Under the pieces are notes generated by a model. That model was given only the letters and a program-made list of their open reading frames with translations. It did no database searches and was not told the DNA's origin. Of a stretch of DNA of 5,749 nucleotides, positions 5,474 through 5,749 are shown one piece after another. Each line of letters begins with the position of its first letter. The stretch's first letter is position 1. Source of the stretch: an uncultured Verrucomicrobiales bacterium. GTDB taxonomy: Bacteria; Verrucomicrobiota; Verrucomicrobiia; Verrucomicrobiales; Akkermansiaceae. Location: positions 1 through 5,749 of the forward strand of contig CALLBE010000104.1 of NCBI GenBank assembly GCA_938001985.1, read 5' to 3'. The translations under genes and the position numbers were made by a program.

Positions 5474-5749
5474 ATGCTAGAATCATTTGATTTAATTGTT
5501 ATTGGCGGCGGGAGAGCTTCGGCCCTTGCTATCGCGGCGGCGAAAGCTGGTAAAAAAGTTGCGCTCATCGAAAAAGATAAACTCGGAGGCGCTTGCCCAA
5601 ACCGTGGTTGCGTGCCTTCTAAGCTTTTGATTGGTTTTGCCGAAGCGGCTCGCAACGTTAGAGAAGCTGACCGCCATTTCACTCAAGCAACTTATGAGGG
5701 AACCGACGCTCAGGCAGTCTTTAATAGTGTGAATGAATGGGTGTCAGGC
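5474..5749 (+). CDS. Class I pyridine nucleotide-disulfide oxidoreductase, N-terminal part (3' truncated)
   Basis: Ninety-two residues run from ATG 5474 to the window edge. They form the start of an FAD-binding Rossmann fold: FDLIVIGGG with the dinucleotide loop G11-G12-G13-R14-A15-S16, then VALIEK with E33 to hold the FAD ribose, then the redox-active motif GGACPNRGCVPSK (38-50) with C41 and C46. This CxxxxC centre defines the glutathione reductase / lipoamide dehydrogenase / mercuric reductase / mycothione reductase group. The NRGC-PSK wording recalls mycothione-reductase-like and uncharacterised dihydrolipoyl-dehydrogenase-like proteins, but substrate specificity lies in the missing C-terminal part, so I give no symbol. 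The third glycine of the GxGxxG loop is serine here; some family members have alanine there. The start is two bases after the msrBA stop, without a Shine-Dalgarno, so the pair is probably co-transcribed and translationally coupled. Confidence 0.9.
   Translation, partial: MLESFDLIVIGGGRASALAIAAAKAGKKVALIEKDKLGGACPNRGCVPSKLLIGFAEAARNVREADRHFTQATYEGTDAQAVFNSVNEWVSG

Noticed and set aside
5464..5686. Two reverse-strand ORFs over the flavoprotein start
   Set aside because: The forward frame carries an unmistakable FAD-binding and CxxxxC redox motif; the reverse frames are shadows.

Overview
This 5.7 kb window reads as an ordinary chromosomal stretch of a bacterium with roughly mid-40s % GC. Every supported gene is on the + strand, and there is no sign of phage, transposon, CRISPR or RNA genes. 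None of the six complete or right-truncated genes has a convincing Shine-Dalgarno sequence before its start. Together with the gene content (a lone trpF, a fused MsrB-MsrA, a xylose-isomerase-like TIM barrel), this makes me lean towards Verrucomicrobiota or another group with many SD-less genes. That is an inference from style only, at about 40% confidence.

Layout. The C-terminal end of a TPR-repeat protein (1-266) is followed by a 199-base gap. The gap holds a very strong Shine-Dalgarno-like sequence with a seven-codon ORF and a perfect TATAAT box. A compact four-gene run follows: serS (seryl-tRNA synthetase, 466-1734), a xylose-isomerase-like TIM-barrel protein (1759-2694), an exported protein of unknown function (2696-3634) and trpF (phosphoribosylanthranilate isomerase, 3637-4314). 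Gaps within the run are 24, 1 and 2 bases, so it is probably one transcript. It ends at a structured intrinsic terminator with a six-T run (about 4317-4384). A second unit then begins: a bifunctional methionine sulfoxide reductase with MsrB first and MsrA second (4494-5471). Two bases later comes the N-terminal part of a class I flavoprotein disulfide reductase with a CPNRGC redox centre (5474 to the window edge).

Function. The first unit is housekeeping of mixed type (tRNA charging, tryptophan synthesis, a carbohydrate-type enzyme and an envelope protein). The second looks like oxidative damage repair: the fused reductase repairs both methionine sulfoxide epimers, and the adjacent flavoprotein could supply reduced thiols. 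I see no clear new system. The points most worth a second look are the msrBA-flavoprotein pair with a missing MsrB resolving cysteine, the possible serS leader, the terminator fold and the unknown exported protein.
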